DNA of 16,795 nt from JAFGRR01 sp964563855. GTDB lineage: Bacteria > Planctomycetota > Phycisphaerae > UBA1845 > Fen-1342. A program made the position numbers and the translations under genes. The stretch spans positions 1 through 16,795 of the forward strand of contig CAZLYU010000067.1 in NCBI GenBank assembly GCA_964563855.1, in the 5' to 3' direction. Shown here piece by piece: positions 15,120-16,795 of this stretch. Every line of letters starts with the position of its first letter. Position 1 is the first letter of the stretch. The notes under the pieces were generated by a model. The model saw nothing but the letters and a program-made list of their open reading frames with translations. It had not been told where the DNA came from and ran no database searches.

Positions 15120-16795
15120 ATGAATCTTTACGACCGCGTTTCAGCCGAGCTTTTGCCGCGTGTTCTCAAGCCGGCTCAGTATATTGGGGGCGAGGTGAAT
15201 CAGCTTGCGCAGCCGGGCGACTGGGCTCGCGCGGAGATTCGCGTCGCGATCGGCTTTCCGGACACTTACACGATCGGCATGAGCCACCTGGGCTGCGCGA
15301 TCCTGTATTGGATGTGCAACCACACGCCGGGCGTTTGTGCGGAGCGGACGTTTTGCCCGTGGGTCGACGCTGAGGAGGTGATGCGTGAGCGTGGCATTCC
15401 GCTGTTTACGTGGGATACGCGGCAGCCGGCGGGTGAGGCTGATCTGTTTGCGATCTCGCTGCAGTATGAGCTGTGCTTTACGAACATTCTGACGATGCTC
15501 GATCTGGCGGGGATTCCGCTGCGCGCGGTCGACCGGACTGACGCGCATCCGATCGTGTTGGCGGGTGGTCCGCAGGCGGACAATCCGGAGCCGATGGCGG
15601 ACTTTCTCGATTTGGTGGTAATGGGGGACGGGGAAGAATCGACCGCGAGCATCATTGAGGCGTATCGCGAGTTGAAGCGGGCGGGAGTTGGTCGGCGTGA
15701 GGCGATTCCGTTGATCGCCGAGCGCTTCCCGTGGGTCTATGCGCCGCAGCACTATGCGGCGGCGTATCACGCGGACGGCACGTTGCGCGACTTTGGCCCG
15801 CGGCGGGCGAGTTTGCCGACGCGGATCGAGCGGTGTCACTCGCATGATTTTGAGAATGATCCGTTTCCGACGCGTCCGATCGTGCCGTGGACGGAGGTGA
15901 TTCACGACCGCATCGCGATCGAGATCATGCGAGGCTGTCCGCAGGTGTGCCGCTTTTGCCACGCGGGGTATACGAAACGTCCACTGAAATTGCGCAGCGT
16001 CGAGAAGATCGTCGAGATTGCGGAAGAGGCGTATTGGGCGACGGGGATGGATGAGATCGGGTTGCTGTCGCTTTCGACGGCGGACTACCCGCATCTGGGC
16101 GAGCTGGCGCAGCGCATTAATGGCCGCTTCAACGAGCGTCGGGTGAACGTCAGTCTGCCGTCGCTGCGCGTCGACAAGATGTTGCAAAACATTCCGTGGA
16201 TGGTGAACGGCGTGCGGAAGGGGTCGCTGACGATGGCGGTGGAGGCGGCCCGCGACGACATGCGGTCGGCGATTCGCAAGAAGGTGACCGACGGCAATCT
16301 GCTGGAAGGCGTGCGTGCGGCGTACGCGGCGGGTTGGAATCGGGTGAAGCTGTATTTCATGGCGGGTCTGCCCGGCGAGCGTGACGACGACCTGCGGGCG
16401 ATTATCGATCTGGCGCATGAGGTGAGTCAGGAGCGTCGCAAGGTCGGGAAGCCGCCGGCCGCGGTGACGGCTTCGGTGGGGTGGTTCGTTCCGAAGCCGT
16501 TTACGCCGTTGCAGTGGGCGTCGCAGAAGCGGTTGGAGTACTTCGAGCACGCGCGGGATGTGTTGTATAGCTATCAGCGTTCGCGTCGCGGGGCGGTGCG
16601 GCTGACGACGCCGAAGCCACACACGAGCGTGCTGGAAGGGGTTATGGCGCGTGGCGATCGGCGGCTGGGGGCGACGATATTGGCGGCGTGGCGGAGTGGC
16701 TCGCGGTTTGAGGGCTGGACGGAGACGGTTGATCAGTCGCTCTGGGACCGGGCGTACGCGGAGACGGGTGTTGACCCGGATTGGTACGCGCACCG
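15120..16795 (+). CDS. TIGR03960-type B12-binding radical SAM protein (3' end cut by window)
   Basis: At least 558 codons, open to the window edge. The N-terminal region (about 1-200) contains AIGFPDTYTIGMSHLGCAIL and QYELCFTNILTMLDLAGIPL, then LAGGPQADNPEP and VMGDGEES, as in the cobalamin-binding-type domain of this family. The radical SAM motif CPQVCRFC gives C273, C277 and C280, within IAIEIMRGCPQVCRFCHAGY. LSTADYPHL and KLYFMAGLPGERDDD follow. The family is widespread; its reaction is not established, and it is often encoded near ribonuclease G and ribosomal-protein genes. An optional C-terminal DUF2344 domain, which would lie beyond the window, cannot be assessed. The ATG at 15120 is chosen because the family homology starts there and a TACACT box lies just before it. 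Confidence 0.92.
   Translation, partial: MNLYDRVSAELLPRVLKPAQYIGGEVNQLAQPGDWARAEIRVAIGFPDTYTIGMSHLGCAILYWMCNHTPGVCAERTFCPWVDAEEVMRERGIPLFTWDTRQPAGEADLFAISLQYELCFTNILTMLDLAGIPLRAVDRTDAHPIVLAGGPQADNPEPMADFLDLVVMGDGEESTASIIEAYRELKRAGVGRREAIPLIAERFPWVYAPQHYAAAYHADGTLRDFGPRRASLPTRIERCHSHDFENDPFPTRPIVPWTEVIHDRIAIEIMRGCPQVCRFCHAGYTKRPLKLRSVEKIVEIAEEAYWATGMDEIGLLSLSTADYPHLGELAQRINGRFNERRVNVSLPSLRVDKMLQNIPWMVNGVRKGSLTMAVEAARDDMRSAIRKKVTDGNLLEGVRAAYAAGWNRVKLYFMAGLPGERDDDLRAIIDLAHEVSQERRKVGKPPAAVTASVGWFVPKPFTPLQWASQKRLEYFEHARDVLYSYQRSRRGAVRLTTPKPHTSVLEGVMARGDRRLGATILAAWRSGSRFEGWTETVDQSLWDRAYAETGVDPDWYAH

Noticed and set aside
1..16795. CRISPR arrays, tRNA or rRNA genes, insertion sequences, phage genes
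   Set aside because: No regularly spaced repeats, no tRNA-like cloverleaf noticed, and no transposase or integrase frames on either strand.

Overview
This is a GC-rich, gene-dense bacterial chromosome segment. The mix of a PEP-CTERM-type C-terminus, ispG next to a TIGR03960-type B12-binding radical SAM gene, several GT-C/GT87 membrane glycosyltransferases and a PqqD-MEMO protein suggests a planctomycete (Phycisphaerae-like) or another PVC-type or environmental Gram-negative lineage. This assignment is an inference with moderate confidence, because no rRNA or other marker gene is present.

Layout. (1) Positions 7-3392, minus strand: a hypothetical protein, a DPM1-like GT2 glycosyltransferase, a GT87 membrane glycosyltransferase and a lipoprotein. 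(2) Positions 3417-10913, plus strand: five genes, each overlapping the next by 4-14 bases. They encode a radical SAM protein with SPASM-like cysteines, a GT-C membrane glycosyltransferase, a YbhN/LPG-synthase-TM membrane protein, a second GT-C protein, and a PqqD-like domain fused to a MEMO domain. (3) Positions 10914-11347: a short decayed-looking stretch with a perfect palindrome, a PEP-CTERM-like C-terminal fragment and a second open but startless frame. (4) Positions 11344-14943, minus strand: ispG, an APC amino-acid permease and an MBL-fold hydrolase. (5) From 15120 to the right edge: a B12-binding radical SAM protein that is cut by the window.

How the genes work together. The two divergent operons around 3.4 kb encode four glycosyltransferase-type proteins, a flippase-like membrane protein, a lipoprotein and two putative modification enzymes. 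They look like one bidirectional cell-surface glycan or glycoconjugate locus. The plus-strand operon also joins a radical SAM/SPASM-type enzyme to a PqqD (peptide-recognition-like) MEMO protein. That is the best candidate here for an undescribed system, although no precursor peptide is visible. ispG supplies isoprenoid precursors, including those for the polyprenyl-phosphate carriers that GT2, GT-C and GT87 enzymes commonly use, but it is a separate transcription unit.

The clearest non-coding signal is a perfect 16-bp parS site (TGTTTCACGTGAAACA, inside a 20-bp palindrome) within the GT87 coding sequence. It suggests that the segment lies in the origin-proximal part of the chromosome. A change in GC skew near 1.7-2.1 kb and divergent gene orientation at 3.4 kb are compatible with this, but no dnaA-type genes or DnaA-box cluster are seen.
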